Positions 50,678-59,138 of a stretch of DNA of 64,000 nt are shown one piece after another. The translations under genes were made by a program, and so were the position numbers. The first letter of the stretch is position 1, and each line of letters opens with the position of its first letter. Below the pieces are notes generated by a model. That model had not been told where the DNA came from, made no database searches, and worked only from the letters and a program-made list of their open reading frames with translations. Origin of the DNA: Nocardioides sp. URHA0032 (GTDB lineage: Bacteria > Actinomycetota > Actinomycetes > Propionibacteriales > Nocardioidaceae); assembly GCF_000620645.1 (NCBI RefSeq), contig NZ_JIAV01000020.1, positions 266,991-330,990 of the forward strand, written 5' to 3'.

Positions 50678-52077
50678 ACGCCCGCTGCCCTCTCCAGGGC
50701 CGCGACCTCGTCGTCGAGGTGCGTCAGCAGCCGCTGGAGGTGCGGCACGGTCCGCCGGCAGCCGATCAGCCCGAAGCCGAGGTTGCCGTCGTAGGAGATG
50801 CAGGTGATGTTCAGTGCCATCCCGTTGATCGGGATCGACAGCGGGTAGTGGCCGACCAGCTTCGCGCCGTTCCAGTACTGCGTCGACCGCGGGCCCGGGA
50901 CGTTGCTGATGATCAGGTTGTACGGCGGCCGGATGATCCCCGACATCCGCAGCAACGGCGCGACGATCGCCGGGGCCTGGCCGAGGGCGCTCATCGCCAT
51001 GATCTGCGCCGGCGTCATGCCGGAGAGGGCCTCCTTGCCGTCGAGCATCGAGGCGTGGATGCCCTCGAGCCGGCCGGCGGGGTCGTGGAGGTCGGTGCCG
51101 AGCTGGCACATCACCGCACCGACGGCGTTCCCGCCCTCGGTCGAGGCGATGTGGGACTCCTTCGCCTTGAGGCCGACCGGCACCATCGCGACCAGGGGCG
51201 CCTCGGGCAGCGCATCGTGCTCGAGCAGGTAGCGGCGTACCGCGCCTCCGCACATCGCGAGCACGACGTCGTTGATCGTCGTCCCGGTGGCCTTGCCGAT
51301 CCGGTGCAGCCGCTCGATCTCCCAGTCCTGGGCGGCGAACCGGCGCGAGCCGGTGATCTTCTGGTTGAAGATCGTGCGCGGCGCGTGCAGCGAGATCGAC
51401 GAGGTCTCGTTGCGGACGCCCTTGCTGATGGTCTTGATCAGCGCGCCCGGCATGCCGGCCGCCTCGGCGGCGATGCCGAGGGCCGACCGCATCACCTGGG
51501 TCGGGATCTCGGCCAGGCTCGTCTCGTCGGACTTCGTGCGCTGGGGCCGGTCCCGCCGGGTCCGCGCGTCCCACGGCGGCGGCATCTCGCGGGTCGCGGC
51601 GTCGGGGCTGAGGGTGCTCTGGACGAGCCGCATCGCCGAGATGCCATCGACGAGGGAGTGGTGGACCTTGGTGTAGAGGGCCACGCGCCCGTCGCGGAGC
51701 CCCTCGATGATGTGCGCCTCCCACAACGGCCGCTCCCACGCGAGCCGCGTGCTGTGCAGGCGGCTGCTCAGGTCCAGGAGCTCCCGGACCCGGCCGGGCT
51801 TCGGCAGCCCGCTGTGCCGGATGTGGTGGTCGATGTCGAACTGCTCGTCCTCGACCCAGACGAGCTGCCCGCCCGTGGACAGGGAGCGGTGCGGTCGCTT
51901 GAGGAACAGCGGCGCGATCTCCTCGACGTCCCGCATCGACTCATACATCTCCCGGCCGTAGTTGCGGCCGGCGCCCTCGGGCTTCTCGAAGAGCTGGAGC
52001 CCGCCCACGTGCATCGGCATGCTGCGGTTCTCCGCCAGGAGGAACGCCGTCCCGGTCGGGTCGATCGGTGAGACCAC
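50674..52077 (-). CDS. Wax ester synthase/diacylglycerol acyltransferase
   Basis: A 467-residue WS/DGAT enzyme that joins acyl-CoA to fatty alcohol or diacylglycerol for storage lipids. The active-site motif HHxxxDG is VHHSLVDGISAM (His139, His140, Asp144), and the family's NVPGP and PLSIPINGMALNITCISYDG segments are present. Actinobacteria use it to make triacylglycerol. GGGGGA just upstream supports the GTG at 52077. Its stop overlaps the convergent SDR stop by 4 bp. Confidence 0.93.
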   Translation of the reverse strand: MVSPIDPTGTAFLLAENRSMPMHVGGLQLFEKPEGAGRNYGREMYESMRDVEEIAPLFLKRPHRSLSTGGQLVWVEDEQFDIDHHIRHSGLPKPGRVRELLDLSSRLHSTRLAWERPLWEAHIIEGLRDGRVALYTKVHHSLVDGISAMRLVQSTLSPDAATREMPPPWDARTRRDRPQRTKSDETSLAEIPTQVMRSALGIAAEAAGMPGALIKTISKGVRNETSSISLHAPRTIFNQKITGSRRFAAQDWEIERLHRIGKATGTTINDVVLAMCGGAVRRYLLEHDALPEAPLVAMVPVGLKAKESHIASTEGGNAVGAVMCQLGTDLHDPAGRLEGIHASMLDGKEALSGMTPAQIMAMSALGQAPAIVAPLLRMSGIIRPPYNLIISNVPGPRSTQYWNGAKLVGHYPLSIPINGMALNITCISYDGNLGFGLIGCRRTVPHLQRLLTHLDDEVAALERAAGV

Positions 52078-52152
52078 GCTTCCCCCTGGTTTCGCTCCGG
52101 TCCCGGATGGTGCCGTCCGAGTGTGGCGGCTCGTGGCGACCGCCACAACCCG

Positions 52153-53352
52153 TCAGTGGTGCCGCCCGTGCTTCTTCGGGCCGTGCGGCTTCTTGTGGTG
52201 ACCGGGACCGTGACCGTGCGGCTTCGGGTGGTGGTGCTCCGGACGGTGCTTCGGCGGCGGTGGAGGAGCGGAGCGCGCCGCCCCGGTCGCCGCCGGCTTC
52301 GTGGAGCCGGCGGTCGCCTGCACCGGGTGCGGCGTCGCCGACGTGGTGTGCCGAGCGGCCGCCGTGTCGGCAGCGGCCGCCGGAGCGGTCGGGTCGCGCC
52401 CCTGGAGCGCGGCCAGCAGGAGGGCCGCGACCAGGACGACCGCCCCGCCCGTGACGACGACGATCCGGCGCCGGGCCCAGGGCCCGACCACGACGGGCGG
52501 CGCCGGCGGTGTGGCGGGCATCGGCGGCACCACGACGGTGCGGGTCGTGGGTGCCACGGCAGCCCGCGCGGCGACCTCGGCCGCGGTCGGCCGCTCCTCC
52601 GGCGTACGCGAGAGCATCGCCCGGAGCAGCGTGCGGAGCCCGGCCGGTACTCCGCTGGGCAGCTCGGGCGGGTCGTCGCGCAGGTGGGCGAGCGCGGTGG
52701 CGACCGGTGTCTCGCGCTGGAACGGCGAGCTGCCGGTGAGGCACTGGTGGGCCACGACGCCGAGCGCGTAGACGTCGGACGCGGGTGTCGCCCGGGCGCC
52801 CTCGACCTGCTCGGGGCTGAGGTACTCCGCCGTTCCGACCACGAAGCCGGTCTCGGTGAGCGGCTCCGCGGTGTCGGACCGGGCGACGCCGAAGTCCACG
52901 AGGACCGGCCGGCCGTCCGACGTGAGCAGGATGTTCGAGGGCTTGAGGTCCCGGTGGACGACGCCGGCCGCGTGCGCGGCGGCGAGCGCCTGACCGATCC
53001 CGACCAGCAGGTGGGCGACCCGGCCCGGTGGGAGCGGGGCGGTGAGGGGAATGCCCTCCACGAGCTGCATGACGATGTACGGCGTCGTGCCGGCCGGGCC
53101 CTCCTCCTCGCCGTAGTCGTACACGCGCACGATGCCCGGGTGCTGCAGCCCGCCCGCGAACCGCGCCTCCGCCCGGAGCCGGGCGCGGTTGACCTCGTCG
53201 TCGGTCGTGCGCAACACCTTGACCGCGACCGGCCGGTCCAGTCGCGTGTCGTGGGCCCGGTAGACGGTCCCCATGCCACCGGACCCGATCCGCTCGGTCA
53301 GCTGGTAGCGCCCGTCGAGCAGGCGCAGTCCGCCCGTCACACCCTCAGTCAC
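52153..53352 (-). CDS. Membrane Ser/Thr protein kinase with His-rich outer tail
   Basis: A 399-residue Hanks-type kinase. N-lobe: glycine loop IGSGGMGTVYRAHD, Lys45 in VAVKVL; C-lobe: HRDLKPSN (Asp135) and DFG (Asp153), APE-like SPEQ. A single helix (~297-316) is followed by an extracytoplasmic tail. The last 32 residues contain 12 His and many Lys and Pro (HRPEHHHPKPHGHGPGHHKK and KPHGPKKHGRHH), instead of a PASTA domain. Such a tail could bind metals or polyanions. The GTG at 53352 overlaps a small upstream frame by 8 bp. Signal and targets unknown. Confidence 0.9.
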   Translation of the reverse strand: MTEGVTGGLRLLDGRYQLTERIGSGGMGTVYRAHDTRLDRPVAVKVLRTTDDEVNRARLRAEARFAGGLQHPGIVRVYDYGEEEGPAGTTPYIVMQLVEGIPLTAPLPPGRVAHLLVGIGQALAAAHAAGVVHRDLKPSNILLTSDGRPVLVDFGVARSDTAEPLTETGFVVGTAEYLSPEQVEGARATPASDVYALGVVAHQCLTGSSPFQRETPVATALAHLRDDPPELPSGVPAGLRTLLRAMLSRTPEERPTAAEVAARAAVAPTTRTVVVPPMPATPPAPPVVVGPWARRRIVVVTGGAVVLVAALLLAALQGRDPTAPAAAADTAAARHTTSATPHPVQATAGSTKPAATGAARSAPPPPPKHRPEHHHPKPHGHGPGHHKKPHGPKKHGRHH

Positions 53353-53509
53353 GCCCCGGTGGTACCCAGGCGGGGTTGATCGGGAACGCGGACCCGTCGG
53401 CGTGCGCCGGCCCGCGGATCGTCCACAGCCCCGGCTCCGGCAGGGTTCTCCACAGCGGGAGGCCGACCCGGCCCGCGAGGTCCGCGACCGCTCCTAGCGT
53501 CGCCGGCAT
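53345..53509 (-). CDS. Possible small ORF upstream of the kinase
   Basis: An ATG at 53509 opens a 54-codon frame ending in TGA at 53345, overlapping the kinase start by 8 bp. About 89% of its third positions are G/C, as in real genes here, and the product (VADLAGRVGLPLWRTLPEPG, then LWTIRGPAHADGSAF) looks protein-like. No family and no ribosome site are seen. Its start overlaps that of the divergent secreted protein by two bases. Either a real small gene coupled to the kinase or a chance frame. Confidence 0.4.
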   Translation of the reverse strand: MPATLGAVADLAGRVGLPLWRTLPEPGLWTIRGPAHADGSAFPINPAWVPPGRD

Positions 53510-53810
53510 GAGATGGATCATCGGCATCGCCCTCGTCCTCGGCACCTGCGTCGGAGGAGCCGCGGTCGCGGCCGTCGACCCGCCGCCCGGCGACACCATC
53601 GTCGACGTCACCGGAGACCCCGCCAACGGCTTCGAGATCCGGCACTACGACGGCTCGGCGGAGTACCCACCGACCGACTCCGAGGCACGCGCCGAGTGCT
53701 CGGAGTACCACGCCCGGCTACGGGAGGTCCGGTGCCGGACCGAGGTGCGCACCTGGTACCGCGACCTCGGCGACCTGGAGCAGGCGCTCGACTGGGCGCA
53801 CTCCTCGTGA
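53508..53810 (+). CDS. Secreted or anchored hypothetical protein
   Basis: A 100-residue protein with an N-terminal hydrophobic signal (MRWIIGIALVLGTCVGGAAV) and a polar remainder with three Cys, no recognised family. TAGCGT (53495-53500) lies 7 nt before the ATG at 53508, supporting a leaderless start. It is divergent from the kinase gene. Function unknown. Confidence 0.7.
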   Translation: MRWIIGIALVLGTCVGGAAVAAVDPPPGDTIVDVTGDPANGFEIRHYDGSAEYPPTDSEARAECSEYHARLREVRCRTEVRTWYRDLGDLEQALDWAHSS

Positions 53811-53876
53811 ACGACGCCGTGGGCGGCATTCTCACGGCGCCGTGACGGTGCGGGCCCGCGTGGCAGGATCGCCCGC

Positions 53877-54974
53877 ATGGAGGCGGGGCCGCTCGACCGG
53901 ATGTGGGACCGCGGGCGCACCTCGTTGCGCGCCCGGATCAAGCGGCTGGAGTCGAAGACCTGGCAGATCGGGCAGTGTGCGATCGCCGCCGGGGTGGCCT
54001 GGTTCGTCGCCGCCGACCTGTTCGGCCACCCGACCCCGTTCTTCGCGCCGGTCGCGGCGGTCGTCGCCCTCGGGACGTCCTACGGCCAGCGGCTGCGCCG
54101 GGTCGCCGAGGTCACCATCGGCGTCGCCGTCGGGGTCCTGCTCGCCGACCTCCTCGTGGCCTGGCTCGGGTCCGGCGGCTGGCAGATCGGGCTGATCGTC
54201 GCGCTGTCGATGTCGGCGGCCTTCCTGCTCGACGAGGGCCCGCTGTTCGTGACCCAGGCCGCGGTGCAGTCGATCGTGATCGCCGGGTTGGCGGCCGACC
54301 CCAGCCAGGCGTTCACCCGCTGGACCGACGCCGTGATCGGCGGCGCGGTCGCGCTGGTGGCGGCGACGATCGTGCCGGCGGCGCCGTTGCGGCGACCGCG
54401 TGAGCAGGCCGCGGTCGTGATGCGGAAGGTCGCGGCGCTGCTGCGGGCCGCGGGTGAGGTGATGTCCGACGGCGAGGCCGCGCGGGCGCTGGCGCTGCTC
54501 GCAGACGCGCGGTCGACGGACTTCCTGATCCGCGAGCTCCAGGACGCGGCGGACGAGGGCCTCTCGGTCGTCGAGTCGTCGCCGTTCCGGGTCCGGCACC
54601 GCGACGACCTGCGCAAGATGGCCGAGCTCGTCGACCCGCTCGACCGGGCGCTGCGCAGCACCCGCGTGCTGGTCCGGCAGACCGCGGTCGCGGCGTACCA
54701 CCGCCGCCCGGTCCCGGGCTCCTACGCGCTGCTCGCGCTCGACCTCGCCGACGCCGGCGATGCCGTGGCCGAGGAGCTGGCCGCCAACCGGATGGCCACG
54801 GCGGCCCAGCCGGCGCTGCTGGCGGTCGCCGAAGCGACGGGACAGGTGGAGCGCACCGACGTGCTCGCGGCCGAGGCGGTCCTGGCCCAGCTGCGGTCGG
54901 TCGTCGTCGACCTGCTCATGGTCACGGGCATGGACCAGCTGGAGTCGACCGACGCGCTGCCGCCGCCGCGATGA
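53877..54974 (+). CDS. FUSC/aromatic acid exporter-like membrane protein
   Basis: A 365-residue protein: residues ~25-175 hold about six hydrophobic segments (FFAPVAAVVALGTSYGQRLR, then RVAEVTIGVAVGVLLADLLV) like the N-terminal half of fusaric acid resistance/AaeB and YqjA-type proteins, and the rest is a long helical cytoplasmic domain. Family members export aromatic acids, but this short form is not characterised. CAGGAT lies 7 nt before the ATG. It overlaps dinB by 4 bp. Confidence 0.8.
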   Translation: MEAGPLDRMWDRGRTSLRARIKRLESKTWQIGQCAIAAGVAWFVAADLFGHPTPFFAPVAAVVALGTSYGQRLRRVAEVTIGVAVGVLLADLLVAWLGSGGWQIGLIVALSMSAAFLLDEGPLFVTQAAVQSIVIAGLAADPSQAFTRWTDAVIGGAVALVAATIVPAAPLRRPREQAAVVMRKVAALLRAAGEVMSDGEAARALALLADARSTDFLIRELQDAADEGLSVVESSPFRVRHRDDLRKMAELVDPLDRALRSTRVLVRQTAVAAYHRRPVPGSYALLALDLADAGDAVAEELAANRMATAAQPALLAVAEATGQVERTDVLAAEAVLAQLRSVVVDLLMVTGMDQLESTDALPPPR

Positions 54975-56065
54975 GCCCGGCCGTGGCGGGCGAGCGGTGG
55001 GTGCTGCACGTCGACCTGGACCAGTTCATCGCCGCCGTCGAGGTGCTGCGCCGCCCCGAGCTGGCCGGGCTGCCCGTCGTCGTGGGCGGACGCGGCGACC
55101 CCGCCGAGCGCGGGGTGGTGGCGACCGCGTCGTACGAGGCCCGCGCGTACGGCGTCGGGTCCGGGATGCCGCTGCGGGTGGCCGCCCGGAAGTGCCCGGA
55201 CGCGGTGTTCCTGCCGGTCGACAAGGACGCGTACGACGCCGCGTCTGCCGAGGTGATGGCGACGCTGCGCGGCCTGGAGTGGGGTGGCGTGCCCGTCGTG
55301 CTCGAGGTGCTCGGCTGGGACGAGGCGTTCCTCGGCCCGGGCGCGGGGCACGCGGACCTCGGCGACCCGCGGGAGTTCGCGGAGCGGGTGCGGGCAGCCG
55401 TGCTGGCCGCCACCGACCTGCACTGCTCGGTCGGCATCGGCGACAACAAGCTGCGCGCCAAGATCGCGACCGACTTCGGCAAGCCGCGCGGTGTGTGGCA
55501 GCTGACGGAGGAGAACTGGTTCGAGGTGATGGGGGAGCGGCCGACCACGGCGCTGTGGGGGATCGGCTCGAAGACCGGCAAGAAGCTGGCCGCGCTCGGC
55601 ATCGACACCGTCGCCCAGCTCGCGAGCTCCGACGCCCGGCTGCTGGCCGCCGAGCTCGGACCCACGATGGGGCCGTGGTACCACCGCCTCGCCCGGGGCG
55701 CGGACACCGGTCCGGTGGACGCCACGCCGTGGGTGCCGCGCGCGCACGGGCGCGAGGAGACGTTCCAGCAGGACCTCGAGACGCCGGAGGAGGTCGCGGC
55801 CGCGATCCGGGAGCTGACCCGGCGCGTGGTCGCGGACATCGACGCCGAGGGCCGGCCAGCGGCGCGGGTCGGCCTCAAGGTCCGGCTGAAGCCCTTCGTC
55901 ACCGTGAGCCGCAGCCTGACCCTGCCGGCGCCCACCAGCGACCCGTCCGTGCTCGGCGACGCGGCGGTCTCGCTGCTGGACCGGCTGGACGACCGGGACC
56001 GCGACCGGCCGGTGCGGCTGCTCGGCGTCCGGCTGGAGATGGTGCCCCCGGACGGGGGCTACTGA
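54971..56065 (+). CDS. dinB: Y-family DNA polymerase IV-like protein with unusual steric gate
   Basis: A 364-residue translesion polymerase: metal-binding VDLDQF (Asp15) and GWDEAFLG (Asp117, Glu118), with palm, fingers and a helix-hairpin-helix thumb (LWGIGSKTGKKLAALGID). The usual steric-gate aromatic (second Phe of DxDxFFA) is Ile20, and the S-x-D-E motif has Gly-Trp instead of Ser-Ile. In Mycobacterium smegmatis DinB2, a Leu at this position allows ribonucleotide use, so this enzyme may also accept rNTPs. The ATG overlaps the previous stop. The C-terminal beta-clamp motif is not obvious. Confidence 0.9.
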   Translation: MSPAVAGERWVLHVDLDQFIAAVEVLRRPELAGLPVVVGGRGDPAERGVVATASYEARAYGVGSGMPLRVAARKCPDAVFLPVDKDAYDAASAEVMATLRGLEWGGVPVVLEVLGWDEAFLGPGAGHADLGDPREFAERVRAAVLAATDLHCSVGIGDNKLRAKIATDFGKPRGVWQLTEENWFEVMGERPTTALWGIGSKTGKKLAALGIDTVAQLASSDARLLAAELGPTMGPWYHRLARGADTGPVDATPWVPRAHGREETFQQDLETPEEVAAAIRELTRRVVADIDAEGRPAARVGLKVRLKPFVTVSRSLTLPAPTSDPSVLGDAAVSLLDRLDDRDRDRPVRLLGVRLEMVPPDGGY

Positions 56066-57189
56066 AGGCCGGCGCGCAGCTCCCGCACCACGGAGTCGAC
56101 GACCGCGACCAGGTCGCCGTCGGTGGCCTCGGCGACCGCCCGCTGGCGCTGGTACGACGCGCCCCGGCGCGGGATGTCGGCCACCGAGTCCAGCTCGGCG
56201 GCGCAGCCCAGCCGGTCGGCGACCGGGCCGAGGCGCTCGAGCAGGTCGGCGAGGTCGTCGGTGACCAGTCGCTCGTTCGACGCCGCGTCCGTGATCACGA
56301 TCGCGTCCAGGCCGTAGCGCGCGGCGCGCCACTTGTTCTCCTGCACGTGCCACGGCGGCATGGTCGGGAGGATCTCGCCCGCGGCGAGCCGGGTGTCCAG
56401 GTCGATCACGAGGCAGTGCATGAGCGCGACCAGTGCCGCGAGCTCGGTGAAGTTGGAGACACCGTCGCAGACCCGGTTCTCGAGCGTGCCGTGCGCCGGC
56501 GCCGGCCGGAGGTCCCAGCGGATCTCGGTGAGCTCCTCGATCACGCCGGTGACGACCTGGTCCTGGGCGAACGCCTCGAACTCCGACCACGTCTCGAACT
56601 GGAACGGCAGCCCGGCCGTGGGGAGCTGCTGGAACATCAGGGCGCGGTTGGAGGCGTACCCCGTGTCCGTGCCGGCCCAGATCGGGGACGAGGCCGAGAG
56701 TGCCTGCAGGTGCGGGTAGTAGGTGAGCAGGGCCGAGAGCACCGGCATCACCCGCTCCTTCTCGGGCAGGCCCACGTGCACGTGCACGCCCCAGATCAGC
56801 ATCTGCCGGCCCCACCACTGGGTGCGGTTGATCAGCTCCTCGTAGCGGTGGCCCTCGGTGAGCTGCTGACCGGTCCAGGTCGCGAACGGATGGGTGCCGG
56901 CGCCGTACAGGTCGATGTCGAGGTCGTCGCCGGCCGGGAGGATCACCTCGAGGGTCTGCTGCAGGTCCGCCATCGCGGCACCGACGGTGCGGCACACGCC
57001 GCTGACGAGCTCCACGGTGTTGCGGAGCATCTCCTTGTGCAGCTTGCCCGGGTCCGGGAGCCGCGGCTTCGCCCGGGCGAACAGGTGCGTGGCGTCGTTG
57101 CGCAGGTCGCGGGTGCGCCGGTCGACGAGCGCCAGCTCCCACTCCACGCCCAGCGTCGGCTCGGGAGATCCGTGGAAGTCGATGCGCAC
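56059..57189 (-). CDS. YbdK-type carboxylate-amine ligase (GCS2)
   Basis: A 376-residue ATP-dependent ligase of the glutamate-cysteine ligase GCS2 family. The N-terminal TLGVEWELALVDRRTRDL holds the metal-binding Glu residues, then HKEMLRNTVELVSGVC, GVHVHVGLPEKERVM and NRVCDGVSNFTELAAL. YbdK proteins have weak gamma-glutamylcysteine synthetase activity; in mycothiol-using actinobacteria the true substrate is unknown. It overlaps the convergent dinB by 7 bp. The start is the GTG at 57189. Confidence 0.88.
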   Translation of the reverse strand: MRIDFHGSPEPTLGVEWELALVDRRTRDLRNDATHLFARAKPRLPDPGKLHKEMLRNTVELVSGVCRTVGAAMADLQQTLEVILPAGDDLDIDLYGAGTHPFATWTGQQLTEGHRYEELINRTQWWGRQMLIWGVHVHVGLPEKERVMPVLSALLTYYPHLQALSASSPIWAGTDTGYASNRALMFQQLPTAGLPFQFETWSEFEAFAQDQVVTGVIEELTEIRWDLRPAPAHGTLENRVCDGVSNFTELAALVALMHCLVIDLDTRLAAGEILPTMPPWHVQENKWRAARYGLDAIVITDAASNERLVTDDLADLLERLGPVADRLGCAAELDSVADIPRRGASYQRQRAVAEATDGDLVAVVDSVVRELRAGLQ

Positions 57190-57208
57190 CCGACCAGCGT
57201 TCCACAGG

Positions 57209-57748
57209 TCAACCGAGGGGCATGTCGTCCACCCGGGCGATCCAGCTCGCGGCCACGCCGTGGTACGGCGCCGCGCCGGCCGCCACCGCGGCGTGCACGC
57301 GGTCGCACGACGCCATCGCCGCGGCCACCAGGTCGTCGGGGTAGCGGAACCGGATCCGGTGGTCCGCGAACTCGTCCTCGTCGTCGACCCAGACCCGGCC
57401 GGTGTTCCCGCGGACCACGTCCAGGTCCAGGTCCACTGCGCGCACGACGGTGCCGTCCCAGACCGGCGGGGTCGTGACGTCGACGTACACCTGCAGCGGT
57501 CCGTCGACGTCGTGGAAGGTCGCCAGCCAGCCGCGGCCCTCGTCCGGCCCGGCCGCCGGGATGAGCCCGACCTGGCGGGTCGGCGCCACGTAGGTCATGC
57601 CGGGCCGGGTCATCACGGTGCCTGGCCGGATGCCCAGCCAGTCGCCGTGCTCGTCGCTGCCGAGGTAGGTCGTGCCGAGCTCCCAGTGCGGCCGGTCACC
57701 CCACTTCGACATCACGATCCGGACGGGCGTTCCCGGTGGTGGGGTCAC
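57209..57748 (-). CDS. DUF402 family protein
   Basis: A 179-residue protein with DUF402/FomD features: VYVDVTTPPVWDGTVVRAVD followed by LDLDVV and a WVDDEDEFADHRIRFRYPDD segment with conserved acidic residues that bind metals. FomD hydrolyses a nucleotide-linked phosphonate, and other members act on nucleotides. The Asp-rich set is present, so a phosphohydrolase role is plausible. Start: GTG at 57748. The YbdK gene follows 19 bp downstream in the same direction. Confidence 0.82.
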   Translation of the reverse strand: MTPPPGTPVRIVMSKWGDRPHWELGTTYLGSDEHGDWLGIRPGTVMTRPGMTYVAPTRQVGLIPAAGPDEGRGWLATFHDVDGPLQVYVDVTTPPVWDGTVVRAVDLDLDVVRGNTGRVWVDDEDEFADHRIRFRYPDDLVAAAMASCDRVHAAVAAGAAPYHGVAASWIARVDDMPLG

Positions 57749-57776
57749 GTGACCTGTCTACCAGCCGGCTGCGACC

Positions 57777-59138
57777 ATGACGGCCATGTTGGAGTCCCGC
57801 GAGCTCAACCTGACCCTGGACTTCTGCCTCCGCGTCGGCGAGCTCCTGCTCTCGTCCGGAGCCGGCGCGGCGGACGTCACGGCGACCATGCAGGCCCTGT
57901 CCTGGGAGTACGGCGTGCGCCGGCCCGAGGTCGACGTCACCTTCACCTCGCTCTCGATGAGCTTCCAGCCCGACCCCGAGGAGCCGGCGGTCGTGCTGAT
58001 CCGGCAGGTCAAGCAGCGCGACATCGACTACGAGGACCTGACGCTCGTCGACCAGCTGGTCCGCGACGTGCTGCGTGGCGAGGCCGATCTGAAGGACGCC
58101 CGGGGGCGGCTGGCCCGGATCGTCTCCTCCGGCCACATCCTGCCGCGCTGGGCGGCCACCCTCGGCTGGGGTGTGATGGCCGCCGGCGTCGGGCTCCAGC
58201 TGGGCGGGAACGCAGCCGTGGTCCTGATCGCGGCGGTCGCGGCGATCGCCATCGACCGGTTGCAGCTGGTGATGGGGCGGCGACGGGTCCCGTTCTTCTA
58301 CCGCCAGGTCGCCGGTGGCGGGGTGGCCACCCTGATCGCCGTGCTCGCGAAGGCAGCCTGGGGCGACCTCGACCCGTCCCTGGTCGTCACCGCGAACCTG
58401 ATCATGCTGCTCGCCGGCATCGGCTTCATGGGCGCGCTCCAGGACGCGCTCACCGGCTTCTACGTCACGGCCGGCGCGCGGCTCACCGAGGCGCTGCTGG
58501 CGACGGCAGGGATCATCGCCGGCGTGAGCGGCGGCCTCACCGTCGCCGACCTGCTGGGCATCTCGGTCGGGAAGATCGAGGTGGGCGCCGCGTCCAACCT
58601 CCGGGACGTGACGATGATGGCGGTCGGGGCGGGGATCTGTGCCGCGGCGTTCGCGTTCGCGTCCTACGCCCCGCGCCGCACCCTGGTCTGGATCGGGGTG
58701 GTCGCCGCGGTGGCGATGGTGATCAGCCAGACGATCACGCTCGGCGGCGTCGGCAGCACCTGGTCGACGGCGCTGGCGGCGTTCTTCGTCGGCCTCGTGA
58801 GCTACACGGTCGCCGGCCGGCTGCTGGTGCCACCGCTCGTCGTGGTGGTCTCCGCCGTCGTGCCGATGCTGCCGGGCCTCTCGATCTACCGCGGGCTGAG
58901 CCTGCTGGCCGAGGGCGGCCACTACACGTCGGAGGGGCTGCTGGCGATCATCACGGCCGCGTCGGTCGCGATCGCACTGGCCTCCGGCGTGATTCTCGGT
59001 GAGTACGTCGCCCAGCCGCTCCGGCGCGAGGCACGCCGGCTCGAGGGCCGGCTCGCGGGACCGCGCCTGGTCGGCCCGCTCAAGGTGCGGACCCGTCGGG
59101 TCAGACGACCGTCGTCCGGTCCGGAAGCACGCGACTAG
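57777..59138 (+). CDS. thrE: ThrE-like threonine/serine exporter
   Basis: A 453-residue exporter. The N-terminal domain (RELNLTLDFCLRVGELLLSS, then GAGAADVTATMQALSWEYGV) is the amidase-like cytoplasmic part of ThrE with its conserved G-A-G; about ten helices follow, covering both the ThrE and ThrE_2 domains in one chain as in Corynebacterium. It would export L-threonine and L-serine by proton motive force. A second ATG at 57786 is possible. The 3' end overlaps the convergent SDR gene by 38 bp. Confidence 0.92.
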   Translation: MTAMLESRELNLTLDFCLRVGELLLSSGAGAADVTATMQALSWEYGVRRPEVDVTFTSLSMSFQPDPEEPAVVLIRQVKQRDIDYEDLTLVDQLVRDVLRGEADLKDARGRLARIVSSGHILPRWAATLGWGVMAAGVGLQLGGNAAVVLIAAVAAIAIDRLQLVMGRRRVPFFYRQVAGGGVATLIAVLAKAAWGDLDPSLVVTANLIMLLAGIGFMGALQDALTGFYVTAGARLTEALLATAGIIAGVSGGLTVADLLGISVGKIEVGAASNLRDVTMMAVGAGICAAAFAFASYAPRRTLVWIGVVAAVAMVISQTITLGGVGSTWSTALAAFFVGLVSYTVAGRLLVPPLVVVVSAVVPMLPGLSIYRGLSLLAEGGHYTSEGLLAIITAASVAIALASGVILGEYVAQPLRREARRLEGRLAGPRLVGPLKVRTRRVRRPSSGPEARD

